In this document: positions 29,744-37,943 of the stretch, one piece after another
Layout: each line of letters starts with the position of its first letter
Position numbering within the stretch: the first letter of the stretch is position 1
Assembly: GCF_030227225.1 (NCBI RefSeq)
Contig: NZ_JASPHQ010000002.1
Span: forward strand, 62,001 to 126,000
Direction: 5' to 3'
DNA length: 64,000 nt
Source of the DNA: Corynebacterium rhinophilum
GTDB lineage: Bacteria; Actinomycetota; Actinomycetes; Mycobacteriales; Mycobacteriaceae
Program-made: the position numbers and the translations under genes
Notes under the pieces: model-generated
What the model was told of the DNA's origin: nothing
The model's database searches: none
The model's input: the letters and a program-made list of their open reading frames with translations, nothing else

Positions 29744-30241
29744 TTATTGCAGGGCTGCAAGAGCCTTGTCGTAGTCCGGCTCAGTGGTTACCTCCGGCAC
29801 CAACTCGTTGTAAATGACCTTGTGGTCAGCGTCGGTGACTACAACGGAGCGTGCCAATAGGCCCTTGAGTGGGGAGCCTTGCAAGGTCACGCCGAACTTC
29901 TCGCCAAAATCGGAGCGGAAATCGGAGGCGGTGTCCACATTTTCAATGCCCTCTGCGGCGCAGAAACGATCCAGCGCGAAGGGAAGGTCGCGGGAGACAG
30001 ACAAGACAACGGTGTTGTCCAGGCCCGCGGCCTTCTCGTTAAAGGTGCGCAGCTGCTGCTGGCACACGCCGGTATCGATGGAAGGGAAAATCGAGATAAC
30101 GAGGCGCTTGCCCTCGAAATCCTTATTGGTGACCTCAGAAAGGTCGGTGCCAACGAGGGTGAACTCTGGGATGGATTCCCCTACTGCGGGAAGTTCACCA
30201 GCGGTTTGGGTAGGTTCGTCAGAAAATTTAACTTCAGCCAT
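29744..30241 (-). CDS. tpx: Thiol peroxidase (atypical 2-Cys peroxiredoxin)
   Basis: Reduces hydroperoxides using thioredoxin. The 165-residue product has the peroxidatic Cys60 in [14 protein letters not shown], with the family's Thr three residues before, and the resolving Cys94 in [11 protein letters not shown]. It is single, bounded by its own terminator downstream, and divergent from the cyclophilin gene with 156 bases between. Confidence 0.97.
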   Translation of the reverse strand: MAEVKFSDEPTQTAGELPAVGESIPEFTLVGTDLSEVTNKDFEGKRLVISIFPSIDTGVCQQQLRTFNEKAAGLDNTVVLSVSRDLPFALDRFCAAEGIENVDTASDFRSDFGEKFGVTLQGSPLKGLLARSVVVTDADHKVIYNELVPEVTTEPDYDKALAALQ

Positions 30242-30397
30242 GGCCCCGAGCGTACTGATACTTTTGCTTCCCCGCTATAGCTCACCGCTTTTTGCTGATG
30301 CCAATCCCCGAGCCAAGTCAGCCCCACGTCCGCAAAGCCGCTAAAATCGTCCTAGTTGAGACACGTCACCGATAATCGCTAGAAAGGTTGTCCCACG

Positions 30398-31282
30398 GTG
30401 CCAGATAATAAAAAGCGCGGAGAAGACGCGATGCACAAGCTCGACCGCGAGCTAAAGTCCCGTGACCGCAAACAAAAGACTCGTCCTTTTGGTGTCGCCG
30501 TAGCCTCGCTCGTCGTCATCCTCGGCATCGCCGGAGGAATTTACTTCCTCTCCACCCGCGATGGCTCTGAGGGCGAAATCCAGGCGGAAGATACCTCGGA
30601 AGCACAGACCACGCAGGAAGCCCCCAAGGCAGAGCCCTTGAGCGGCAAGCGCGCGGAAGCCCTGCCGGCAACCGTCCAGTGCGAGTACAAGGACAATGGG
30701 CAGGATGGCCACGGTGCCAAGAAGCCCGACGGCAAGGATATTTCCACCGAGGGCACTGTCACCGTATCCTTCGATACCACCCAGGGCCCGATCGAGATGA
30801 ACCTAGATCGTGCCACCGCGCCTTGTACCACCCACGCCATTTCGGAACTGGCTGACTCCGGCTTCTACGATGACACCGTCTGCCACCGCATGACCTCTGG
30901 TGGCTTGAATGTGCTCCAGTGCGGCGATCCCACCGGTTCCGGTACCGGCGGCCCAGGTTTCAGCTTTGCTAATGAATACCCCACCGATGAAACTGATGAC
31001 GAGGACTTGCAGAACCCAGTTGTCTACCCCCGCGGTTCCGTCGCTATGGCCAATAGCGGTCCGGATACCAACGGCTCCCAGTTCTTCCTTAACTACGACG
31101 ACTCGGAGTTGCCTCCTAACTACACCTACTTTGGCACCATCACCGAAGATGGCCTCAAGACCCTAGACAAGATTGCCGAGGCCGGCGTAGACACCGGCGA
31201 GCAGGGCGGTCTCCCAGGCGGCCAAGAAGACGGCAAACCTGCAGAAGAGGTAAAGATCAAAAAGGCTACGGTAAAGGCCTAG
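30398..31282 (+). CDS. Membrane-anchored cyclophilin-type peptidyl-prolyl isomerase
   Basis: Extracytoplasmic prolyl isomerase. Of 294 residues, the first ~28 are highly charged and cytoplasmic, a transmembrane helix spans about 29-48, and an acidic, Gln/Ala-rich linker runs to about 85. The cyclophilin domain has the catalytic Arg in YDDTVCHRMTSGGLNVLQCGDP, where two Cys may pair, and NGSQFFLNYDDSELPPNYTYFG. The GTG at 30398 has AGAAAGG about eleven bases upstream. Homologues occur widely in actinobacteria. Confidence 0.92.
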   Translation: MPDNKKRGEDAMHKLDRELKSRDRKQKTRPFGVAVASLVVILGIAGGIYFLSTRDGSEGEIQAEDTSEAQTTQEAPKAEPLSGKRAEALPATVQCEYKDNGQDGHGAKKPDGKDISTEGTVTVSFDTTQGPIEMNLDRATAPCTTHAISELADSGFYDDTVCHRMTSGGLNVLQCGDPTGSGTGGPGFSFANEYPTDETDDEDLQNPVVYPRGSVAMANSGPDTNGSQFFLNYDDSELPPNYTYFGTITEDGLKTLDKIAEAGVDTGEQGGLPGGQEDGKPAEEVKIKKATVKA

Positions 31283-31287
31283 TCTGC

Positions 31288-31309
31288 GGCATCGGCGCTT
31301 GCCGATGCC
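31288..31309 (+). repeat. Small hairpin directly after the cyclophilin gene
   Basis: GGCATCGGC (31288-31296) and GCCGATGCC (31301-31309) form a nine-base stem with loop GCTT, six bases past the stop. The tail is C-rich (TCCCCTCCCCC), not a U-tract. It may protect the mRNA 3' end ahead of the larger terminator that follows. Confidence 0.55.
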
Positions 31310-31333
31310 TCCCCTCCCCCTACATTTGCCTCA

Positions 31334-31382
31334 CCCCAGCGCAATGCACGAACTAAATCGTGGCGTGGCGCTGGGGCATTTT
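31334..31382 (+). terminator. Two-tier terminator hairpin
   Basis: The outer stem CCCCAGCGC (31334-31342) / GCGCTGGGG (31368-31376) encloses an inner stem CACGA (31347-31351) / TCGTG (31358-31362), followed by CATTTTC. This is a likely terminator for the cyclophilin gene. A small open frame that crosses it (from 31299) is not believed to be coding. Confidence 0.75.
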
Positions 31383-31599
31383 CATATCCGATGCTTTGCC
31401 TTGAATACCCTCCTACCTGCACTTAACTCCAGAAAGCACATCCTTCCCATTCACACCATCTGTATTAATCACCCCCTCAAAACACCCCTATTCCTTAATG
31501 ATAATGTTTTTTATTAAAATCAGCTTGGGGTAATTCGGACAGCTACGAAGCCGTCTAATATCTAAAAATTTGAACACCACAAGCTTGATAGGAAACACA
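31383..31599 (+). other. AT-rich non-coding stretch upstream of the orphan secreted protein
   Basis: Together with the two hairpins before it, this makes the only gap over 300 bases (31283-31599) in the window. It is markedly AT-rich, most of all at 31490-31530 and 31556-31580. TAATAT (31556-31561) is a possible -10 box, but its -35 partner is weak. TGATAATG (31499-31506) equals one half of a Zur-like palindrome; the other half is not present. No RNA gene is recognised. Confidence 0.5.
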
Positions 31600-31947
31600 A
31601 TGAAGCTTTTCTCCCGCAAGGCCTTCCTCGCCGGCGCAACCGCCCTATCCGTTACTCTCGCTGACACCACCGTGGCCACTGCCGCAGAGAATGTGGATAC
31701 CGCCGCTCAGGTCTCATCTGCCACCTCCACCGGCGCTCCTAGCCAGAAGATTGATTCGGACGCAAACAAGCAAAACGACGCCAAGAAAACGCAAGACTTG
31801 TCTTCCAAGGACGCGAATCCTGAGTCCGTCAAGGCCTGGATCGAAGTTATTACTGCTGCTGTCGGTGCACTGGGTACTCTCTTCGCTTTCGCCAATAAGT
31901 ACATCAACATCGATGACCTTCTAAAGAACTTCAAACTTCCTTTCTAA
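31600..31947 (+). CDS. Small secreted protein of unknown family
   Basis: A 115-residue product starting at the ATG at 31600, with AGGAA five bases upstream. Residues 1-29 are a Sec signal peptide (KLFSRK, hydrophobic core, cut near TVATA-AE). Residues 30-75 are polar, low-complexity and Ser/Asp/Lys/Gln-rich. The last ~37 residues (from VKAWIEVITAAVGALG to NFKLPF) look like an amphipathic or hydrophobic helix pair. I do not recognise a family. Small helical mycomembrane porins of corynebacteria are one possible comparison. Surroundings are AT-rich, unlike the neighbours, which suggests acquisition or fast evolution. Confidence 0.7.
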   Translation: MKLFSRKAFLAGATALSVTLADTTVATAAENVDTAAQVSSATSTGAPSQKIDSDANKQNDAKKTQDLSSKDANPESVKAWIEVITAAVGALGTLFAFANKYINIDDLLKNFKLPF

Positions 31948-31972
31948 ACGCTAACGCGCCTTGAGAGTGCTT

Positions 31973-32006
31973 AACCGCCGTGCTCTTATTGAACTGCACG
32001 GCGGTT
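31973..32006 (+). terminator. Hairpin after the orphan secreted protein
   Basis: AACCGCCGTGC (31973-31983) and GCACGGCGGTT (31996-32006) form an 11-bp perfect stem with a 12-base loop, 25 bases after the stop. No T-run follows. It separates this gene from the convergent DUF421 gene. Confidence 0.65.
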
Positions 32007-32051
32007 CTACGAAAGGTAGTTCTGAAGTTCTCTCCCCCCTCTATCAAATCT

Positions 32052-32654
32052 TTAAGACTCTTTGGCCTGTTTGATATACCCAGAGCCAACGAGGTCATTA
32101 AAGATATCTGGGTCTATGTCCTGACCATTCTTGATGACAGATATGTGCCCGGTGGGTTCTAAAACCATAATCTGAACGTCTTCCATGCGGGCCAAACCAG
32201 CCTTTCGCACCGCGGAATACACGTCAGAGCGAGTGATGTGGGACACGGTGAGATTATCGTCAATCATCTCGCCCTGAAAGACGATGAGAACAGGGCGGCG
32301 ATCCAAAAATCGCGTCCACTTCACCACCTTGCGGATGGTGCCGAATGCAGCTTCCAGGGCCATCAGCGTGGTCAGCCCGATAACACCCGCCGCTAATGTG
32401 GGTGGAACACCAATGATCACACGCCCGGCAACGGCACCGAACATAATGATGATGATCGCGTCAGAGGCCGTCATGGAGGTCAATACGCGAGAACCAAAAA
32501 GCTTTACCAAGACCATAAAGGCAAGATAGATGCCTAATGTAGACAACATGACAACAGGAACTCGATGTAGCTCGATTCCTAGTTGAAAAGTAGCCTCGCG
32601 TAAAAACCGTTCAAAGATATCCACGGCTTTTGAGGTTACTAGGATGCAAGACAC
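32052..32654 (-). CDS. DUF421 (YetF-like) membrane protein
   Basis: A 200-residue protein with three predicted helices: VVMLSTLGIYLAFMVLVKLF, SDAIIIIMFGAVAGRVIIG and TLAAGVIGLTTLMALEAAFG. A cytoplasmic YetF domain follows, with RPVLIVFQGEMIDDNL and the late ARMEDVQIMVLEPTGHISVI. This is the ordinary DUF421 layout. Function unknown; Bacillus members (YetF, SpoVA-associated YrbG/YcaP types) are poorly understood. The GTG at 32654 lacks a clear ribosome site, and a GTG ten codons later is possible. It stands alone between two hairpins. Confidence 0.85.
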   Translation of the reverse strand: MSCILVTSKAVDIFERFLREATFQLGIELHRVPVVMLSTLGIYLAFMVLVKLFGSRVLTSMTASDAIIIIMFGAVAGRVIIGVPPTLAAGVIGLTTLMALEAAFGTIRKVVKWTRFLDRRPVLIVFQGEMIDDNLTVSHITRSDVYSAVRKAGLARMEDVQIMVLEPTGHISVIKNGQDIDPDIFNDLVGSGYIKQAKES

Positions 32655-32661
32655 AGCACAG

Positions 32662-32703
32662 AAAAATAAGCGCTTTTCCCCCTTTAAGCGAGGAAAAGCG
32701 CTT
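32662..32703 (-). terminator. Terminator-like hairpin between 5'-nucleotidase and DUF421 genes
   Basis: AAGCGCTTTTCC (32668-32679) and GGAAAAGCGCTT (32692-32703) pair perfectly around a 12-base loop. The minus-strand tail reads ATTTTTC (32661-32667), so it terminates the nucleotidase transcript just before the DUF421 start. Confidence 0.8.
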
Positions 32704-32733
32704 TTCGCGTATCCGCAGGAATTGGATCCCTAA

Positions 32734-34773
32734 TTAGATGTGAAAAGTCTTGCGCAGGTCATCAAAGATGGCCCGCAGTGGTGCCGGCAGCACCTGGGGA
32801 TTTAAACCAATAAAGGCGATTCCTGCCGCTAGTGCCGCCACGATGGCAAGGGCTGCGCCACCAAAGGAAGAGCCTTGCGGTATCTTCGGGGCACCATTGG
32901 CGTCACCCAATTCCACGGGCAGGATTGCTTGCGTACCAGCGTCGGTGGTGATTTCTAGGTTCTGAGAGCCAGTTAGGCCTTCTGGAACGGTAAGCGTCAC
33001 TTGCGCACGTCCGCGCTCGCCAAATTGGTCATCGCCTTCCTGCTTGGAATTATCGATATCGGCGGTTACTTCCTCATCCCCCAACTTCACCGTGACGGTC
33101 TTAGCCATTGGCTCGCCCTCACTGGTGTAATTCAAGCTGGACAGTTCGACGGTGATTTCTTTGCCCGGGACAATAGCGCCATCGATGTGGGCGCCAATTT
33201 GGCCCTGTCCCTTGCGGACCTCGGACTCGCCGGACGCGATGTAGTCGATCATGGCTTGGGCATCCATGTATCCCACATCGTTTTTGTCCTTGATGGAGCC
33301 TGCTTCAAAGTAACCATCGCCGCCCTTTTCGCTGTCGCTGGAAGCAAGGAAAGAAGAAAGCGCGATGGAATAGTCCTTATTCGGATCGAGGGGCTCGCCA
33401 TTAACAGTCACCGCCTTAACGCGCTGGCCGTGGGATGCTTTTTGGTCATAGACCACCTGGACATTATTGGACAGCCCCATGGCAAGACGCGGCCTACTAC
33501 CCTCCTGCCACTGGTTTTCTAGTGCGGTGATGAAGTCCTTGCCGGAGACCTTCGCGGTAATAACAGAGTTACCAAACGGCTGGACCTCAAAGAGGTCCTT
33601 GTACGTTACATCGCCACCCTGCAAATCGGCGCGCACTCCACCGGCATTCATTACGCCAAGGTCGATGTCCTCACCCACCTGCTTGCTCATGGCATAACGC
33701 TGCCCTTCCGCGATGAAGTTATTCAGGGTGGACTCGACACCGCGGTTGGAGCCTGGCTTTTGCCCCTCATCGGAACCGCGGAACAAGTCGGTTTCGACTG
33801 TGCCAGCGCTCTTCGAGCCTTCTACCTCGGCTTCATCCTTTGCCTTCTTAACGATGCCCGCAATCTCAGCATCCGGCTCTACCTGCGCCGCAGCAGTCGC
33901 GTCGTACTGCTTGAGCTCAATGCTTTTTACCTTGCCCGCGGCCTTGTCGTAGGTAATATCGGCATCGTTAAGCAGCTTGCCATACTCGTAGCCTTGCGCC
34001 CACTGCAGTGGCAGCGCGCCGTCGCGTTCAACCGTTCCCTGGGTGGTCTGGTGGGTATCGCCGCCAAAGAGGATATCGACGTCCTTATTAAAGCCCTTTG
34101 CGTATTCCTCCGCATCCTCGTGGAAAAGGGAAACCACGACATCTGCCTCGCCGCTTTCCTTCAAGCGAGTGGCTTCTCTGTTCGTTGCCTCGACAGGATC
34201 GGTAAAGGTAACGCCCGGAATCTTTGCCGCGGATACCTTGAACTTGGTGTTTTGGGTGACGGTGCCGACGTAGCCGACCTTCACGCCATCGATTTCTTCC
34301 ACATGAGAGGCATCCAAAAGCGGCTTGCCGTCTTTTAATACATTGGCGCCGAGGATGGGATAGTCAGAAGCGGGCTGGATACGATCCGTTAGGTCCTCGG
34401 TGCCCTTGTCGAATTCGTGGTTGCCCACCGCGGTGACCTTCATCCCCATGGCATTGAGCGCTTCCAGGGTGTATTTGTCATCCGAGATGGCCGAGACGAA
34501 TGCAGAACCGCCCACGTTATCGCCCGAAGAGGTGAGGTTGAACTCCTGGCCTTCGTTGACCTGCTTGATAAGCGATTGCAGGCGAGCCACGCCAATCTCA
34601 TCGCCCGCCTTAGCAGGATCGCTCAGGCCATCTTCCAGGTGACCGTGCAAGTCAGTGATATTGGTAACCGAGATGGTGGTCATGTTCTCCTGCGCTAGGG
34701 CCTGCGTGCCGGAGAGAGCGACGGCGGTGACGGTGGTCGCGGCCACCAACTGGCCGATGCGGCGGAACTGCAT
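32734..34773 (-). CDS. Secreted, cell-wall/membrane-anchored 5'-nucleotidase (metallophosphatase)
   Basis: Extracytoplasmic hydrolase of nucleotides, for purine/phosphate scavenging. The 679-residue product has a signal peptide cut near TQALA-QE (27). The calcineurin-like domain has ITDLHGHLEDG, SGDNVGGSA, GNHEFDKGTED and GGDTHQTTQG. The 5'-nucleotidase C-terminal domain has MNAGGVRADLQGG. Then come an Ig-like ~100-residue segment, a transmembrane helix (GGAALAIVAALAAGIAFIGL) and a basic end. No LPxTG is seen. Start ATG has AGGAG seven bases upstream. Confidence 0.93.
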   Translation of the reverse strand: MQFRRIGQLVAATTVTAVALSGTQALAQENMTTISVTNITDLHGHLEDGLSDPAKAGDEIGVARLQSLIKQVNEGQEFNLTSSGDNVGGSAFVSAISDDKYTLEALNAMGMKVTAVGNHEFDKGTEDLTDRIQPASDYPILGANVLKDGKPLLDASHVEEIDGVKVGYVGTVTQNTKFKVSAAKIPGVTFTDPVEATNREATRLKESGEADVVVSLFHEDAEEYAKGFNKDVDILFGGDTHQTTQGTVERDGALPLQWAQGYEYGKLLNDADITYDKAAGKVKSIELKQYDATAAAQVEPDAEIAGIVKKAKDEAEVEGSKSAGTVETDLFRGSDEGQKPGSNRGVESTLNNFIAEGQRYAMSKQVGEDIDLGVMNAGGVRADLQGGDVTYKDLFEVQPFGNSVITAKVSGKDFITALENQWQEGSRPRLAMGLSNNVQVVYDQKASHGQRVKAVTVNGEPLDPNKDYSIALSSFLASSDSEKGGDGYFEAGSIKDKNDVGYMDAQAMIDYIASGESEVRKGQGQIGAHIDGAIVPGKEITVELSSLNYTSEGEPMAKTVTVKLGDEEVTADIDNSKQEGDDQFGERGRAQVTLTVPEGLTGSQNLEITTDAGTQAILPVELGDANGAPKIPQGSSFGGAALAIVAALAAGIAFIGLNPQVLPAPLRAIFDDLRKTFHI

Positions 34774-34966
34774 AATTACTCCTGTGTCGTAGAAAGTATT
34801 CAGATAATTTATATCGCTTTCTTAACCAACTCGCAGAAAGCACACCACCCGTGAACTGGTCTTTTACCTCTCCTCCGCCCAGAATTCACACAATCGTCAC
34901 TTGCCCGTAGCCCGCGCGTTGCCTCTACCAAGCCACCGCGCAGGGAGGTGGTCAGATGCCGAGCGG

Positions 34967-37261
34967 TTACGCGGTCACGCGGTAGACGTCAAAGACGCCC
35001 TCGGTATTGCGCAGCGTCGTCATCAAAGAACCCAGCTGTTTGGTATCCGACACTGAAAAGGTGAATCGCATCGTGGCAATTTGGTCCTCGCCGCGGTTCG
35101 AATTCATGGTCAACACATTAATGTTCTGGTCACTGAGCACCCGCGTTAGCTCAGACAGCAAGCCCTGACGGTCCAATGCCTCAAGCTGCAGCGTGGCAGA
35201 AAAGGCGCCGGTAGAAGAGGTACCTGAGGACCATTCGACCTTCAACATACGTTCCGGTTCGGATTTGAGCTTTTCTGCATTGGCGCAGTCCGCACGGTGC
35301 ACGGATACTCCCCCACCGCGGGTGACGAAACCGAAAATAGCGTCCCCGGGCACCGGCTGGCAGCACTTCGCAAGCTTGGCCATGACATCGGGGCTTCCCT
35401 CCACCAAGATGCCCGTGCCGGAGGCGGAGTCCTTAGTATGCTGCGCGCGAGAATGCTCGAGCTCCGACAGCGGGGTTCGAGAAGCCAGCGCATCCACGGC
35501 ATCATCGCGATCGCCGAACATGGCGACCAATTGGTTGGCCACGTGTTGTGCGGAAACATGTCCTGCGCCGATGGCAGTATACAGGGCATCGACATCAGAA
35601 TAGTGCAGCTGTTCTGCCACCTGCTTCATGGAGCTGGCGGTAAACAGGCGGTGCATCGGCAAGCCGCCGCGCTGCACCTCAGTGGCCAAGGCATCGCGCC
35701 CGGCTTCAAGGTGCTCCTCCCGCCTTTCCTTAGCAAACCACTGGCGGACCTTTGCCTTGGCACGCGGGGAGACCAAGAATTCCTGCCAATCGCGCGACGG
35801 GCCGGCGTTAGGATCCTTGGAGGTAAAGATTTCTACCTTGTCGCCAGATTTCAGCGGCGATTCTAGCGCCACCAATTTGCCGTTGACCTTGGCACCAATG
35901 CAGCGGTGCCCCACCTCCGTATGCACGGCATAGGCAAAATCCACCGGAGTGGAACCCGCCGGCAGATCCACCACATCGCCCTTCGGGGTAAAGGCGAAGA
36001 TCTGGCGCGCCGTCAGGTCATAGCGCAGGGAATCGAGAAACTCATTGGGGTCAGCCGCTTCTTTCTGCCAGTCCAGCAGCTGGCGCATCCAAGCCATCTG
36101 GTCCACCTCTTCTTGGTGCCCAGAATTCTTTCCCTTCGTTTCCTTATAGCGCCAGTGCGCGGCGACGCCGAATTCGGCGTTGTAGTGCATCTCGTGCGTG
36201 CGAACCTGCACTTCCAGGGTCGCTCCGCCGTCCGCGAGCACCGTCGTATGCAAAGACTGGTAGACGCCGAAGCGCGGGGAGGAAATATAATCCTTAAAAC
36301 GCCCCGGCAGAGCCTGGTAGATGGAGTGCACGACGCCAATGGCGGCGTAACAGCTATTGCTGTCATCCACCAATACGCGAATGCCCACCAAGTCGAAGAT
36401 CTCCGCGAACTCGCGGCCGCGGACGACCATCTTTTGATAGATAGACCAGTAATGCTTCGGCCGGCCCATTACTTCGGCCTCAATGCCATTTTCCTTTAAG
36501 GCGGCACTCACTTGGTTGATGATTTCCTTCAGGGCACGATCGCGCGAGGGCGCGCGCTCTGCCACCATGCGCACGATTTCGTCGTACTTTTTGGGATAGA
36601 GGATGGCAAAAGACAAATCCTCTAGTTCCCATTTCACGCTCGCCATGCCCAACCGGTGGGCCAAGGGGGCAATGACTTCTAGCGTTTGGCGCGCCTTTTT
36701 GGCCTGCTTTTCTGGAGGCAAAAAGCGCATGGTGCGCATATTGTGCAGCCGGTCGCTGACCTTGATGACAAGGACGCGCGGATCGTTGGCCATGGCGACG
36801 ATCATCTTGCGGATCGTCTCAGCCTCGGCCGCAGCACCCAAGGCCACCTTGTCCAGCTTGGTCACGCCATCAACGAGCCGGGCAACTTCGGGCCCGAAGT
36901 CTCGGGTCAGATCCTCCAGCGTGTAATCGGTATCCTCCACCGTATCGTGCAGGAGCGCTGCAACAATGGTGGTGGTATCCATACCGATTTCCGCGGCAAT
37001 CGTAGCTACGGCCAGAGGGTGGGTAATATACGGCTCACCCGACTTGCGGAATACTCCCTCATGCAACCTTTCCGCGGTGTTATAGGCAGCGTTGAGTAGT
37101 TCCGCATCCGCCTTGGGATGGAATTTCCGGTGGATAGACATGAGGGGATCGAGCACGGGGTTAATCTTGACCCGCCCGCCGGTCAGTGACCGGGCAAGCC
37201 GAGCAGACATGCTCCGCATCCCGTTATTAGCCTGGCGTTTTGCTGACTTATCCGTGGCCAT
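34967..37261 (-). CDS. rel: Bifunctional (p)ppGpp synthetase/hydrolase
   Basis: Makes and degrades the stringent-response alarmone. The 764-residue Rel protein shows the HD hydrolase domain ([15 protein letters not shown]), the synthetase domain ([18 protein letters not shown], and YQSLHTTV), a TGS domain ([24 protein letters not shown]), a helical/zinc-finger-like region with [17 protein letters not shown], and a C-terminal ACT domain. Both catalytic halves look intact. It follows apt by 85 bases; rel-apt-dciAE-secF-secD is the known corynebacterial order. Confidence 0.97.
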   Translation of the reverse strand: MATDKSAKRQANNGMRSMSARLARSLTGGRVKINPVLDPLMSIHRKFHPKADAELLNAAYNTAERLHEGVFRKSGEPYITHPLAVATIAAEIGMDTTTIVAALLHDTVEDTDYTLEDLTRDFGPEVARLVDGVTKLDKVALGAAAEAETIRKMIVAMANDPRVLVIKVSDRLHNMRTMRFLPPEKQAKKARQTLEVIAPLAHRLGMASVKWELEDLSFAILYPKKYDEIVRMVAERAPSRDRALKEIINQVSAALKENGIEAEVMGRPKHYWSIYQKMVVRGREFAEIFDLVGIRVLVDDSNSCYAAIGVVHSIYQALPGRFKDYISSPRFGVYQSLHTTVLADGGATLEVQVRTHEMHYNAEFGVAAHWRYKETKGKNSGHQEEVDQMAWMRQLLDWQKEAADPNEFLDSLRYDLTARQIFAFTPKGDVVDLPAGSTPVDFAYAVHTEVGHRCIGAKVNGKLVALESPLKSGDKVEIFTSKDPNAGPSRDWQEFLVSPRAKAKVRQWFAKERREEHLEAGRDALATEVQRGGLPMHRLFTASSMKQVAEQLHYSDVDALYTAIGAGHVSAQHVANQLVAMFGDRDDAVDALASRTPLSELEHSRAQHTKDSASGTGILVEGSPDVMAKLAKCCQPVPGDAIFGFVTRGGGVSVHRADCANAEKLKSEPERMLKVEWSSGTSSTGAFSATLQLEALDRQGLLSELTRVLSDQNINVLTMNSNRGEDQIATMRFTFSVSDTKQLGSLMTTLRNTEGVFDVYRVTA

Positions 37262-37346
37262 CTCTACCGCCCTTCACAATGCCGCAGCCTTTATTGCTGG
37301 CTGCAGCGCCTTTCCAGATCGTGTGATCTAGCTTAGACACACCATC

Positions 37347-37895
37347 TTAGTCAGCGTCATCCAGCACAATGAGCGGCGGGCCCGATAAGCGTTCACGACC
37401 ATTAAGACCCTTAACTTCTAGCACCACAACGTTGCCCGCGACCTCGGCACCTGCAGACTCCAGCAACAGTTTGGCTCCGTGGAGGGTGCCACCGGTGGCC
37501 AGGACGTCATCGACAAGCACCACGCGCTTGCCCTTCACATCAACGCCGCTGGCGGGGATCTCCAACGCGGCCGAACCATATTCCAGTTCGTATTCCTCGG
37601 TATATACCGGCGGCGGAAGCTTGCCCTTCTTACGAATGGCCAAAATGCCCAAACCCAGTTTGTACGCCACGGCAGAGCCAAGCAGGAACCCGCGGGCATC
37701 CAAGCCGCCAATGAGATCCGCACCCAGCTCCTCGCACGCGGCCGCAAGTCCATCAACAACGGCCTGAAATGCCTCAGGATCGGCTAATACCGGTGTGAGG
37801 TCTTCAAAAAGAATTCCTTGTTCTGGAAAGTCCTGCACAAGGCGCACGTTATCGCGCAATGCTTGTGCTGCTGATTCGTAGTGAGAGGTCATCAT
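37347..37895 (-). CDS. apt: Adenine phosphoribosyltransferase
   Basis: Salvages adenine to AMP with PRPP. The 182-residue product has the PRPP motif [17 protein letters not shown] and the APT-specific [12 protein letters not shown] and [20 protein letters not shown] segments. Tandem ATG codons open the frame; the second (37892) is better spaced from AAGGA. Its position next to rel couples adenine salvage to the alarmone gene in this lineage. Confidence 0.96.
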   Translation of the reverse strand: MMTSHYESAAQALRDNVRLVQDFPEQGILFEDLTPVLADPEAFQAVVDGLAAACEELGADLIGGLDARGFLLGSAVAYKLGLGILAIRKKGKLPPPVYTEEYELEYGSAALEIPASGVDVKGKRVVLVDDVLATGGTLHGAKLLLESAGAEVAGNVVVLEVKGLNGRERLSGPPLIVLDDAD

Positions 37896-37943
37896 CTTCC
37901 TTGAGAACTAAATAGCGAGAAATAATTTAGGAGCGGAAAAGGA

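Noticed and set aside
31299..31517. 72-codon plus-strand frame after the cyclophilin gene
   Set aside because: It runs across a two-tier terminator, is rich in Pro/His/Leu without pattern, and lacks a ribosome site.
37284..37304. GCAGCC/GGCTGC hairpin between apt and rel as a terminator
   Set aside because: Only six pairs and no U-tract; rel is probably co-transcribed or has its own promoter.
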